A stretch of 64,000 bases of DNA, from positions 248,001 to 312,000 of the forward strand of contig CP001769.1 in the NCBI GenBank assembly GCA_000024525.1, in the 5' to 3' direction. This DNA comes from Spirosoma linguale DSM 74. Its GTDB lineage: Bacteria > Bacteroidota > Bacteroidia > Cytophagales > Spirosomataceae. Shown here piece after piece: positions 36,900 through 46,933 of the stretch. The number at the start of each line of letters is the position of its first letter. Positions within the stretch are counted from its first letter, which is position 1. Under the pieces are notes generated by a model. The model saw only the letters and a list, made by a program, of their open reading frames with translations. It was not told where the DNA came from and made no database searches. The position numbers and the translations under genes were made by a program.

Positions 36900-37922
36900 G
36901 TGAATAACACAAGATTTTACTCCGGTATGATTAGTCTGGTCGTGCCAGCGTTCAACGAAGAAGAGAATTTATCTGTGCTGGTACATCGGTTGATGGCCGT
37001 TATGAGTCAATACGAATGCTACGAAATTCTGATTGTAGATGACGGTAGCTCTGACCAGACCCGTCATGTACTTCGGCAATTAAGCCAGGCCTATCCGGCG
37101 GTACGGTTTATTTCCTTCTCGCGAAATTTCGGCCACCAAATGGCCTTGCGTGCCGGTTATGACAATGCCCGTGGGGAAGCCGTTATTTGCCTGGATGCCG
37201 ACCTTCAGCACCCGCCTGAACTGATTCCGACATTGATCGAGAAGTGGCGTGAAGGCTATGAAGTTGTTTACACCGTTCGCCAGGCAGATCCTAAACTCTC
37301 GTGGTTCAAGCGGACAACCTCGAAATATTTCTATCAGCTGCTGCGTAATGTCTCCAACCTGAAAATTGAGGATGGTGCAGCCGATTTCCGGCTTCTTGAC
37401 CGGAAAGTGGTTGATACCCTTAAGCAGTTTAAAGAAAACGACCTGTTTTTACGCGGAGCTATTTCGTGGGTGGGCTTCCGGCAATGCCGTATCCTCTATG
37501 AACCGGCAGCTCGTTATGCCGGTCGGTCGAAGTATTCATTCCGGAAAATGCTTCAGCTGGCCGCTATGGGCATTACCTCCTTCTCGACGCGTCCGCTTTA
37601 CTTATCCGTTCTGCTTGGGTTCACGATGTTCCTGATGGCCGGTCTGTTTGGCGCAGAAACGCTGTATGAGCACTTCTTTACAGATGCTACGGTTTCCGGC
37701 TGGACAACGCTGGTGTTGCTGATGGTACTGATCGGGGGTGTACAGTTCATCATGATTGGGATCATCGGCGTATATTTGGGGAAAACGTTCGTGGAGGTAA
37801 AAGGCCGCCCCGCCTACATTATTGGCGATACGAGCGAGATTGAGGAAAGCGTAACGACATGGCAAGCCCCGGCAAAAGAACAGGAACAACTTCAGGAAAT
37901 ATATTATTCACCGTTGACGTAG
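36900..37922 (+). CDS. Family 2 glycosyltransferase, polyprenyl-phosphate type (340 aa)
   Basis: GT2 enzyme that transfers sugar from a nucleotide donor to a polyprenyl phosphate. VVPAFNEEENLSVLV, IVDDGSSDQT, LDADLQHPPE (DxD-like), then RYAGRSKYSFRKM and two C-terminal transmembrane helices (~235-257, ~270-295). The start is GTG at 36900, or ATG at 36927 (MISLVVPAFNEE) if the weak GACCTTTG element ending at 36895 is the -7 box, since that would make the GTG leaderless. Its 3' end overlaps the next gene by 64 bp. First gene of a four-gene glycan operon. Confidence 0.9.
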   Translation: MNNTRFYSGMISLVVPAFNEEENLSVLVHRLMAVMSQYECYEILIVDDGSSDQTRHVLRQLSQAYPAVRFISFSRNFGHQMALRAGYDNARGEAVICLDADLQHPPELIPTLIEKWREGYEVVYTVRQADPKLSWFKRTTSKYFYQLLRNVSNLKIEDGAADFRLLDRKVVDTLKQFKENDLFLRGAISWVGFRQCRILYEPAARYAGRSKYSFRKMLQLAAMGITSFSTRPLYLSVLLGFTMFLMAGLFGAETLYEHFFTDATVSGWTTLVLLMVLIGGVQFIMIGIIGVYLGKTFVEVKGRPAYIIGDTSEIEESVTTWQAPAKEQEQLQEIYYSPLT

Positions 37923-38662
37923 AGGAGTTCGACACCGCTGTTGAATTCGGTCATAACATTCCGCTTGGCGAACAGATTGCGGTATCAACAAAGGGATTAC
38001 GCCTGTTGGCTGAGCGGTTCGATGCCCTCGGTACACCTGTCACCCTATTTACAACCGCCAATTACGCGCTTCACGAACCAGCGCTGATCAGGCAACTTGC
38101 CAGTAAACACGAAATAGCCTCTCATGGCTATTTTCATACAACCTTCGAGCCAGCCGACCTGCTAAAGTCCCGGCTGGCGCTCGAAGAATTACTCAACCGG
38201 CCGGTAACCGGGTTCCGGCGTGCACGAATGGGGTTTGTGGATCCTAACGATGTGCAGCAGGCTGGTTACCAGTACAACTCATCATTACATCCAACCTGGT
38301 TGCCCGGTCGGTATAATCACTGGGGTGAGCCGCGCCATCCATTTCAGGAAGCGGGCGTCTGGCAAATTCCGGCATCGGTTACCCCAACACTGCGGCTGCC
38401 TCTGTTTTGGCTGAGCCTGAAAAACTTTCCGTTCGCCTATTATAAGCAGTTATGCCGCCAAACCCTGCGGACAGACGGTTTTCTGAACCTCTATGTGCAT
38501 CCCTGGGAGTTTACGGATTTAGCTGGTTATGAAAAAATTCCGGGTTATGTCCGCCGACACTCACGGGATGAACTCCTCGACCGGGTCGAAAATCTGCTGC
38601 GCTATTTAAAACAATACGGCGATTTCGGGACAATGGGAGACTTTGTGCAACGTCTTCAGTAA
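37859..38662 (+). CDS. Polysaccharide deacetylase-family protein (267 aa)
   Basis: NodB-homology carbohydrate deacetylase. FTVDVEEFDTA (metal-binding DVE), TLFTTANYA, IASHGYFHT (His pair) and FRRARMGF; C-terminal YVHPWEF. It resembles the PdaA-like/PEP-CTERM XrtA-associated group of cytoplasmic deacetylases working on lipid-linked sugars. Overlap with the GT2 gene (64 bp) and the next gene (20 bp) indicates translational coupling. Deacetylation of a lipid-linked GlcNAc-type sugar is inferred. Confidence 0.88.
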   Translation: MASPGKRTGTTSGNILFTVDVEEFDTAVEFGHNIPLGEQIAVSTKGLRLLAERFDALGTPVTLFTTANYALHEPALIRQLASKHEIASHGYFHTTFEPADLLKSRLALEELLNRPVTGFRRARMGFVDPNDVQQAGYQYNSSLHPTWLPGRYNHWGEPRHPFQEAGVWQIPASVTPTLRLPLFWLSLKNFPFAYYKQLCRQTLRTDGFLNLYVHPWEFTDLAGYEKIPGYVRRHSRDELLDRVENLLRYLKQYGDFGTMGDFVQRLQ

Positions 38663-39866
38663 GTTAAGCTCCAGCGCCTTTGTGGTTGGTTTGCGTATGA
38701 TGTCATTTTTTAGAAAACCACTGTTCAGTGATTACCGATTCATCGTTGGCATTTATGGGATACTCGCCCTGTTTGTAAGCATCCGGACGCTTATAAACAT
38801 GGATTCAAATAATTATCAGATTTTTTATTATTCATTACATCATCTCATTGACGGAAAGGATCTATACCTGCTCTATCCTGCCGAATACAGCGACCACTAC
38901 CATTACGCACCCACGTTTGCGGCTTTATTTGCGCCCATTTTTGCCCTGCCTTTTTCAGTGGGCCTGTTTTTATGGCATCTTCTGTTCACTGCCGTTTGGG
39001 TTTACGCCGTTTATCGGATGCCCCTCACGCACAATCAGAAGGTAGTTGCGTACTGGTTTAGTGTGCAGGAACTGTTTACTTCCCTGGTTAACAGCCAAAC
39101 GAACCCACTCATTGCGGCTCTTTCCCTGTTTGCTTTCATCAGTTTTGAAAAACGCCAGCCATTCTGGGCGGCTTTTTTTATCATCGTTGGCTTCAATATC
39201 AAGATATATAGCCTGGTAGCGGCCGCTTTGTTCCTGTTATATCCGCAGAAGCTCCGGTTTCTGGCATATCTGCTGCTGTGGGGAGTCGTGCTGGGTTTGC
39301 TACCCCTCCTGTTCACCTCGCCCGATCAGCTGGTTTGGCAGTATGAGAATTGGGTTAGACAACTGCTGTTAAAGTCTGACTACGACAAATGGGCCAATAC
39401 GTCTATTCATAAGCTGGTCCATTTAACTATCTCGCCCGATATCAGCACAAGCACAATCATTGGCGCAGGGGTTGTGCTGTTTTGTACTGTTTACCGGCGG
39501 ATTCAGGTGTTTAGCGAACGCTGGTTCAAAATGCTGTTGCTGGCCTCTGTCCTGATTTTTCAGGTCATCTTCAATCCCGTTGCCGAATCGCCTACGTACA
39601 TAATTGCCGTAACGGGTGTCATGATCTGGTGGTTCTACTGCCCGAAAACGTGGCTGGATCGGGCACTGTTGATAAGTTGTCTGGTACTCACTGTCTTATC
39701 GCCGAGCGATATTTTTCCACGTTTTCTGCGTCAGTTACTGGTAACACCTTACGCACTCAAAGCCTTGCCCTGCGTACTAATCTGGTTTCGGCTGCTTTAT
39801 CTGATGCACACCATAAAATCGGTTCCGGCGTCACCAGCCATGGAACTCGTTGACAATCCCTCCTGA
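38643..39866 (+). CDS. GT87-like integral membrane mannosyltransferase, DUF2029 (407 aa)
   Basis: Polytopic protein with about 9-10 transmembrane helices, the loop motif NYQIFYYSLHHLIDGKDLYLLYPAEYSDHYHYAPTFA typical of GT87 (polyprenyl-phosphate-sugar-dependent transferases), and NSQTNPLIAAL / GFNIKIYSLVA motifs. Starts at 38643 (20 bp inside the previous gene), 38697 or 38700 are possible; the last two (MMSFFRKPLFSDYRF) may be preferable. Likely uses the lipid-linked sugar made by the GT2 product. Confidence 0.85.
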   Translation: MCNVFSKLSSSAFVVGLRMMSFFRKPLFSDYRFIVGIYGILALFVSIRTLINMDSNNYQIFYYSLHHLIDGKDLYLLYPAEYSDHYHYAPTFAALFAPIFALPFSVGLFLWHLLFTAVWVYAVYRMPLTHNQKVVAYWFSVQELFTSLVNSQTNPLIAALSLFAFISFEKRQPFWAAFFIIVGFNIKIYSLVAAALFLLYPQKLRFLAYLLLWGVVLGLLPLLFTSPDQLVWQYENWVRQLLLKSDYDKWANTSIHKLVHLTISPDISTSTIIGAGVVLFCTVYRRIQVFSERWFKMLLLASVLIFQVIFNPVAESPTYIIAVTGVMIWWFYCPKTWLDRALLISCLVLTVLSPSDIFPRFLRQLLVTPYALKALPCVLIWFRLLYLMHTIKSVPASPAMELVDNPS

Positions 39867-39934
39867 ACCCTACTGGTCTAGCCTAAAGAGGCCGCCACCG
39901 GCCTCTCCCTAATCTCACCTTAACTTCTTCATTG

Positions 39935-40636
39935 ATGGCCTCCACCTGGCTCGATTTCTGGCAACGTGAAAATGAATTCGACGAGTCTATGTCGACGAAT
40001 TTCAATTATTTTCTGGAGCGCGTCGAAATGCACATTCCTTTATCAAAAAACCATCGGGTATTAGACATTGGCTCCGGGCCAGGTAATCTGGAAGATGCCT
40101 GGCACGACCGCGTAGCTGAAATGCATGGTCTGGATATATCCAAACGGTATAATGAAATTGCCCGCGCCCGGCACGCCGGTTCGCCTACTGTGTGCTTCCA
40201 TGATCTTGACCCCGACGATTATCTGAATTTCGGCCCGGTAGCCAATAGACAATTTGATGTGATCATTGTGATGAGCGTAGTGCAGTACTACCGGAATCTC
40301 AGCGAAGTAGAACAGCTTTTGCAGGCGATCAAACGCGTGGCTGCCCCGGATGCCCGTGCTCTTATATGCGATTTGATGGTGGGAGAGAGCTTTCTGAGCG
40401 ACGTTTGGGGCATTCTAAAACGGTCGCTTTTGCAAGGTAAATTAGTTGCTACCCTGAAATTGCTGGTTCGCCTTCGCTTCTCGCACTATCATACGGTTCG
40501 CAAGGAAAACGGGTTTTTGATAATACCCGAATCTGAATGGCTGGCCATGTGTGAGCGGGTGGGGCTGAAAGCGCGGTTTATCGACGAACCGCTTACCCTC
40601 CAACAGGAGCGTCGGAATTTACTGATTAACTTCTAA
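39935..40636 (+). CDS. Class I SAM-dependent methyltransferase (233 aa)
   Basis: Rossmann-fold methyltransferase: VLDIGSGPGNLEDAW (motif I, residues ~43-57), GLDISKRYNEIA, and FDVIIVMSVVQYY (motif IV). C-terminal region (RLRFSHYHTVRKENGF) is unassigned. Last gene of the glycosyltransferase operon, 68 bp after the GT87 gene, so methylation of the same glycan or lipid is likely. ATG at 39935 is chosen over the TTG immediately before it. Confidence 0.87.
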   Translation: MASTWLDFWQRENEFDESMSTNFNYFLERVEMHIPLSKNHRVLDIGSGPGNLEDAWHDRVAEMHGLDISKRYNEIARARHAGSPTVCFHDLDPDDYLNFGPVANRQFDVIIVMSVVQYYRNLSEVEQLLQAIKRVAAPDARALICDLMVGESFLSDVWGILKRSLLQGKLVATLKLLVRLRFSHYHTVRKENGFLIIPESEWLAMCERVGLKARFIDEPLTLQQERRNLLINF

Positions 40637-40669
40637 TTGTCTTGTATCCGAGAGATAGGGGTCTCTTGC

Positions 40670-40996
40670 CTAGATGAAGACCACATCGTCAATGACGTCT
40701 GTACCCATGTCCTTGTTGACCAGCTGAATAAGTTTCTGCTTGGCATTGACGAGTTCGTTACGCAACGGGGCCGACGCGATTTCAATGTAGAGTTTGCGGT
40801 CGCGGACGTAGAGCCGATTCGTGCGGGATGCAATGGTTGGCCCCATCATTCGACCCCAGAACGCTTCAAGATAGGTTTCGTTGAAGCGGGTCTGTAGTTG
40901 GTAAGCTTTCAACAACTGCCCGATAGCATCTTTTAAAGACGTTACTCCGGCCACTCGGGTGGCATTTTCACGGTTGTAGCGATACGTTTGGTTCAT
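40670..40996 (-). CDS. DUF721/DciA-like protein (108 aa)
   Basis: Small nucleic-acid-binding-like domain: LKDAIGQLLKAYQLQTRFNETYLEAFWGRMMGPTIASRTNRLYVRDRKLYIEIASAPLRNELVNAKQKLIQLVN matches the DUF721 pattern (W..vvG..ia.ht.p....g.L.v.v.s..w..eL). DciA relatives load the replicative helicase in many bacteria; in Bacteroidota the role is less certain. Start 40996 (MNQTYRYN) preferred over the in-frame start at 41017. Convergent with the methyltransferase gene. Confidence 0.82.
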   Translation of the reverse strand: MNQTYRYNRENATRVAGVTSLKDAIGQLLKAYQLQTRFNETYLEAFWGRMMGPTIASRTNRLYVRDRKLYIEIASAPLRNELVNAKQKLIQLVNKDMGTDVIDDVVFI

Positions 40997-41102
40997 GCGG
41001 CAGTTATCTTGCTGCAAAAGTAAACAATGAATTGACTTAATAGACGCAGAAATTAGTTACCGTGTTAAAAAAAGCAGCTTGTGCAGAAAAACGCCGGGCT
41101 GC

Positions 41103-41133
41103 TTGGATTCGCGCGGTTTGACTAGTATACTTG
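41103..41133 (+). promoter_or_regulatory. Promoter of the methionine operon
   Basis: TTG (41103-41105), 20 bp, TATACTTG (41126-41133), one base off TAnnTTTG. The predicted start near 41140 lies about 40 bp before the riboswitch aptamer. Confidence 0.5.
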
Positions 41134-41180
41134 CGGCATCAAGTCATTGCAACGCGTCATTTTTTCCATTCCTGACGCGC

Positions 41181-41290
41181 ATTGATTTATAAAGAAGCGG
41201 GGAGAGATCAGGCTCTGCGAACCGCTGGCAACCTACCACATGGCAAGGTGCTAACTCCTGCCTAAATACATTTAGGAACTATAAATCGGT
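41181..41290 (+). ncRNA. SAM-I (S-box) riboswitch
   Basis: Conserved S-box features in order: a purine-rich GCGGGGAGAG, GCTGGCAACC (41223-41232) and AAGGTGCTAACTCC (41245-41258). The P1 stem closes perfectly with GATTTATA (41184-41191) and TATAAATC (41280-41287). It sits in the leader of metY-metX, where high SAM should lower expression. About 230 nt follow before the ATG, with hairpins at about 41317-41350 and 41375-41402 that may form the expression platform; no classic U-run terminator was seen, so control may be translational or via mRNA folding. Confidence 0.88.
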
Positions 41291-42835
<1,545 letters not shown>

Positions 42836-42840
42836 TACAA

Positions 42841-42896
42841 GCCCCGACGCCCAAAGGGGGCTTTACAGGTAGCTAAAGCCCTTTTGGGGTTGGGGC
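42841..42896 (+). repeat. Hairpin between metY and metX
   Basis: GGGCTTT (42858-42864) pairs with AAAGCCC (42875-42881), extended by imperfect GCCCC...CCAAAGG / CCTTTTGGGG...GGGGC pairing. It may tune metX expression or stabilise the metY message. Confidence 0.5.
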
Positions 42897-42912
42897 CTTA
42901 ACTTTTTTTCGA

Positions 42913-43992
42913 TTGGACCTTACTTATTTCGATTACAAATATTCGTTCCCGCTCGAATCCGGGGAGAGCTTACCGGGATTTCGGCTGGCTTATACCACAC
43001 GCGGCACCCTCAACAGCGATCAGTCGAATGTTGTCTGGATTTGCCATGCCCTGACCGGCAATGCCGACGCGGGCGACTGGTGGGGCGGTATGGTGGGTCC
43101 GGGCAAGTACTACGATCCGGCCAATCACTTCGTTGTCTGTGCCAATGTGATTGGGTCGTGCTATGGATCTACCGGTCCCTTGTCTATAAATCCGCAAACG
43201 GGGCAGCCTTTTTATCATCATTTTCCGATGATTACCATCCGGGACATGGTAGCGGCTCTGGATTTACTGCGGCAGGAACTGGGTATCGAAAAAATCCATA
43301 CCTGCATTGGTGGTTCGGTTGGGGGTGAGCAGGCGCTGGAATGGGCCATTCTACATCCTAGCCTTATCGAGAATCTGGTCATCATCGCGGCCAGTGCCAT
43401 TGCGTCGCCCTGGTGCATTGCCTTCAACGAGGCACAACGAATGGCTATTGAAGCCGACCCCACCTGGCCCGAACAGCGCGACGATGCCGGTGTCGCCGGA
43501 ATGAAAGCAGCCCGTGCTATGGCCATGATTTCGTACCGAAACTACGATACCTACGGCTTTACGCAGGCGCTGGATAATAATGAGCAGCTGGATGGGTATA
43601 AATCGGCGAGCTATCAGCGCTATCAGGGCGAAAAACTGGTTGAACGATTCAATGCCTTTACCTACTGGACGCTGTCTAAAGTAATGGATTCGCACAATGT
43701 TGGGCGAAACCGGGGCAGTATTCTCAACGCGCTGGCTCAGGTAAAATCCCGCACGCTGGTCGTGGGAATTCGGTCCGATCTGCTTTTCCCTCCTTCTGAG
43801 CAGCAGTTCCTGGCCCGACATATTCCCGATGCCACTTACGAAGAAATTGATTCATTATATGGCCATGATGGCTTTTTAATTGAGTTTAGACCACTGGCGG
43901 GCATTATCCGGAAGTGGATGGCGAGTGCCGCTTCGGCGGGTGGGGCACCGGTAGCCAATTCGTCAACAAGTTTTAGTCAGCCGGTTAAATAA
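42913..43992 (+). CDS. metX: Homoserine O-acetyltransferase (359 aa)
   Basis: Alpha/beta-hydrolase acyltransferase that activates homoserine with acetyl-CoA, supplying MetY. Oxyanion and nucleophile motif CIGGSVGGEQALEWA (S135), TGNADAGDWWGGMVGPGKYYD, acid Asp in GIRSDLLFPP, and His in YGHDGFLIE. The start appears to be TTG at 42913, because no in-frame ATG or GTG lies upstream and homology begins at once (YKYSFPLESGESLPGFRLAY). A rare start could balance MetX to MetY. Co-regulated by the upstream riboswitch. Confidence 0.93.
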   Translation: MDLTYFDYKYSFPLESGESLPGFRLAYTTRGTLNSDQSNVVWICHALTGNADAGDWWGGMVGPGKYYDPANHFVVCANVIGSCYGSTGPLSINPQTGQPFYHHFPMITIRDMVAALDLLRQELGIEKIHTCIGGSVGGEQALEWAILHPSLIENLVIIAASAIASPWCIAFNEAQRMAIEADPTWPEQRDDAGVAGMKAARAMAMISYRNYDTYGFTQALDNNEQLDGYKSASYQRYQGEKLVERFNAFTYWTLSKVMDSHNVGRNRGSILNALAQVKSRTLVVGIRSDLLFPPSEQQFLARHIPDATYEEIDSLYGHDGFLIEFRPLAGIIRKWMASAASAGGAPVANSSTSFSQPVK

Positions 43993-43998
43993 CGCAGT

Positions 43999-44592
43999 AT
44001 GATTTGGTACGAAGACGAGATACGACAACTCGAAACTAAACTAAGAAACCTACCCACGCCCACGAACAAAGTCGTTTTTTATGGCAGTTCATCCATTCGG
44101 CTCTGGACCACACTCGCGCAGGATTTTCCTCAGTTAGATACCTTGAATTTAGGTTTTGGTGGTTCTACATTAGCCGCCTGCGCCTGGTTTTTCGAACGCC
44201 TGGTCGTGCCGACAGCTCCCAAATCGTTGGTTTTCTATGCTGGCGACAATGACCTCGGCGATGGTCGACATCCGGAAGAAGTGTATCTGTTCTTTTTGGC
44301 TTTTGCGGAGCAGATGAAGCGTTTGCTGCCGGGCGTACCCATGGCTTTTCTATCAATTAAGCTTAGCCCGGCCCGCTGGAACATTGCCGATCAGATACGA
44401 ACGACGAACAAATTAATCCAGCAGGAGTTAGAAAAAACACCTGATTGGCAATATGTTGACATGACAACGCCTTTGCTGGGGAGCAATGGTAAACCCCGTT
44501 CAGAATTTTTTGAATCGGATGGGCTTCACCTGACTTCGGCCGGTTACCGAACCTGGCAAGAGGCATTGCAGCAACAGAGCCGAATTTTTTAA
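43999..44592 (+). CDS. SGNH/GDSL-type hydrolase (197 aa)
   Basis: Small cytoplasmic esterase of the SGNH fold: FYGSSSIRLW (block I, catalytic Ser), LGFGGST (Gly), YAGDNDLGDG (Asn) and ESDGLHLTSAGY (Asp/His). No signal peptide. It starts 7 bp after metX, so it is probably in the met operon, although no link to methionine is known. Substrate unknown; a lipid or acyl ester is likely. Confidence 0.88.
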   Translation: MIWYEDEIRQLETKLRNLPTPTNKVVFYGSSSIRLWTTLAQDFPQLDTLNLGFGGSTLAACAWFFERLVVPTAPKSLVFYAGDNDLGDGRHPEEVYLFFLAFAEQMKRLLPGVPMAFLSIKLSPARWNIADQIRTTNKLIQQELEKTPDWQYVDMTTPLLGSNGKPRSEFFESDGLHLTSAGYRTWQEALQQQSRIF

Positions 44593-44666
44593 CGATTTGT
44601 TTACTCGCCCAATCGCCGGGGTTCGGGTTAACCGTTGCAAATTCACAGGTACTTAACGTTACTGTT

Positions 44667-45395
44667 ATGCACCGCGAATATCATAAATGGTTTAGCCCGA
44701 ATCTAAACCGTGATATGGAGTTGTTGATTTTGGGCCATGCGGGCGCGCGGGTGTTGGTATTTCCAACCCGTCGCGGCCGTTTTTACGAGTATGAATCCTT
44801 CGGCCTTGCGGATACCCTGGCCGAAAAAATTGAGAACGGCTGGCTACAACTCTACTGCGTAGACAGCGTTGATCATGAAAGTGTCTATAACCGGTCGGCT
44901 CATCCCCACGACCGCATTCGGCGGCACAACCAGTATGAACAGTATATCATAAATGAGGTACTGCCGCTTTCCCGCCTGAAAAACCCGCAGCCGTTCATGA
45001 TTTCGCACGGCTGCAGCCTCGGTGCCTACCATGCCCTGAATATTGCCTTTCGGCACCCGTACTGGTTTGGAAAGGTGGTTGCTTTTAGCGGGCGGTACAA
45101 CTTATCGGAGCCGGTTGGTGAGTTTCGCGGGTTGTTTGACGACTATTACGACGAGGAAATCTACTTCCACAGCCCCAACCATTTTTTGCCCAATCTGGAT
45201 GATATCGTCCTGCTCGAATCTCTCCGCCGACTTCAGATTGTGATGACCATTGGGGGCGAAGATCCGTTTCTGGGCAGCAATATCATGCTGAGTTCAGCCC
45301 TTCATGATAAACAGATTCCTCATGAACTGTACGTCTGGGAGGGCCGGGCGCATCAGGTCAGTGATTGGCAGAAAATGGTGCAGCTTTATTTGTGA
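44667..45395 (+). CDS. Putative esterase, alpha/beta-hydrolase fold (242 aa)
   Basis: Esterase-D-like protein (PF00756 group): opening MHREYHKWFSPNLNRDMELLILGH, VFPTRRGRFYEYE, nucleophile elbow SHGCSLGAYHA (S117), GGEDPF and the His in WEGRAHQVSDW. No signal peptide. Same strand as the met genes, 74 bp after the SGNH gene. Substrate unknown. Confidence 0.85.
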   Translation: MHREYHKWFSPNLNRDMELLILGHAGARVLVFPTRRGRFYEYESFGLADTLAEKIENGWLQLYCVDSVDHESVYNRSAHPHDRIRRHNQYEQYIINEVLPLSRLKNPQPFMISHGCSLGAYHALNIAFRHPYWFGKVVAFSGRYNLSEPVGEFRGLFDDYYDEEIYFHSPNHFLPNLDDIVLLESLRRLQIVMTIGGEDPFLGSNIMLSSALHDKQIPHELYVWEGRAHQVSDWQKMVQLYL

Positions 45396-45413
45396 CCTTA
45401 TTCAGGCTACAAT

Positions 45414-46868
45414 CTATTTTCTGATGAACCGCATTACCGCAATATCGCCCATAATCAGCGTGAGCGTGTTGTCACTGACGGAGTAGCGATTCACGGTTTT
45501 TAATACGTTTAAAAACGTTTGTTCGCCGTCGCCAGGGCACATCATACGCGTTGTGGCCATTGGCTGGGTGAAATTGACTTTCGGACCATCCACAACGAGC
45601 TTTCCGTTGAACGAATTACAACTGGTCGACCCATTGAGCCGTTGGTTAGCGGTATCGAAAGTGATGGATGGCTTTTTTTCGGGGTACAACCCTTCGAACG
45701 CCATTCTTGGCCCCGATATATAGTTCAGTTCCCAGGTACCGTCTAAGGATTGATTGGTGCTGGACGACTGCATCTGATCAGGCGACATGGAAAGCTTTTC
45801 TGTCAGGTATAAATAAGGTGGATGAAAGTGATGGACAAAAATCTTCTCCTCACTATCCGGGTATTTTTTAAAGTATTCGCTATCTGGTAGTAAGACGATA
45901 GTTGTTCCGGTTCTTACGTAATCACTGCTATTGTAGTAGTCCGGTGCTACGTAGCCGTTCAGGTTTTTCTGTACGGTTTTAGACGCCAGTCTGCCCAAAA
46001 ATTTCTGATAGTTTTGCTGTGCCTTCAGGGCTGGTTTGCTCAGGCTGTTGTAGATGTATTTCAGAACGATGCGTTGCGGGAGCTTCTGTTTCTTTATCAT
46101 CGCCGGTGCTCCTCTGAACGGATTGGTCGTGTTGACATCGTTGATCGTCTGAATGGAAAAAGGTACTTCCGGCACCCAGTCTGCGGCATTGACAACGTTA
46201 TAGGCCCACCCGTTCTGCGTAGCGGCTTCATACTCATAGGCAAAATACAGATTGCCGGGTTTGGGTCCGGCGCTACAGTATGTTTTGAACCGAATGTCGG
46301 CCGGTATTTTGCCCTGCTTCTGGAGGTTTTTCAAGTAGGCTGTCAACAGAAACGCAATGCCTCCACCCTGGCTGTGGCCCATGATAAGCATGTCTTTGAT
46401 GCCTGCCCGGTAGCACGAATCAATTTTTGGCAGGATGTCCTTCGCCAGAAAAGCCGTACCTAACAGCCAGCCTACATGTACAGCTGCCTTTGGGCTGGAC
46501 GCCAGTTCATACTGGAAGTTTTCTTTGTCACTGATTTGTATTGATCCTTTAGCGGGCACCATGGCTGCATAAAAATTACTGAGCCAGCTTACACTATTTG
46601 CCGTTGTACCACGAATACTAAGCACGGCTACGGCTTGCTGGCTGGTCCATAAATCCCACCGATTGTCCAGCCCGACTACGGGTGAGCGGTAAGCCAGTTT
46701 GTACTGCTGCGGAGCCGGAAACGAACTGACGTAAGTGGAATCGCCAAATTGGGCCGATACTTTGAGGAGTTCGATGTATTCGGCTTTGTCGAAACCGGTT
46801 TTCAGAGACTGCCCAAATACCAGACAGGGTAACGCCAGACAGATAAGGGTGGTAATGATTTGTTTCAT
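45414..46868 (-). CDS. Exported class 3 lipase fused to a META/HslJ domain (484 aa)
   Basis: Signal peptide MKQIITTLICLALPCLVFGQ, then a class 3 lipase domain with nucleophile elbow LIMGHSQGGG (S166) and SIRGTTANSVSW (oxyanion region). From about residue 375 there is a META/HslJ-like domain (LDGTWELNYISGP, GSTSCNSFNGKL, TTRMMCPGDGEQTFL, NTLTLIMGDIAVMRF). HslJ/META domains are usually free-standing outer-membrane or periplasmic lipoproteins; the fusion is unusual to me. Convergent with the esterase gene. Lipid or acylglycerol cleavage in the envelope is inferred. Confidence 0.87.
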   Translation of the reverse strand: MKQIITTLICLALPCLVFGQSLKTGFDKAEYIELLKVSAQFGDSTYVSSFPAPQQYKLAYRSPVVGLDNRWDLWTSQQAVAVLSIRGTTANSVSWLSNFYAAMVPAKGSIQISDKENFQYELASSPKAAVHVGWLLGTAFLAKDILPKIDSCYRAGIKDMLIMGHSQGGGIAFLLTAYLKNLQKQGKIPADIRFKTYCSAGPKPGNLYFAYEYEAATQNGWAYNVVNAADWVPEVPFSIQTINDVNTTNPFRGAPAMIKKQKLPQRIVLKYIYNSLSKPALKAQQNYQKFLGRLASKTVQKNLNGYVAPDYYNSSDYVRTGTTIVLLPDSEYFKKYPDSEEKIFVHHFHPPYLYLTEKLSMSPDQMQSSSTNQSLDGTWELNYISGPRMAFEGLYPEKKPSITFDTANQRLNGSTSCNSFNGKLVVDGPKVNFTQPMATTRMMCPGDGEQTFLNVLKTVNRYSVSDNTLTLIMGDIAVMRFIRK

Positions 46869-46933
46869 ACGCAGGAAGGGCAGTTTTGTCGTGAATGAAA
46901 ACTGCCCCTCTTAACCAGTTGTACGCTAAAAAG

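Noticed and set aside
40637..40897. 86-codon plus-strand frame after the methyltransferase
   Set aside because: Antisense to the DUF721-like gene, which has clear family character.
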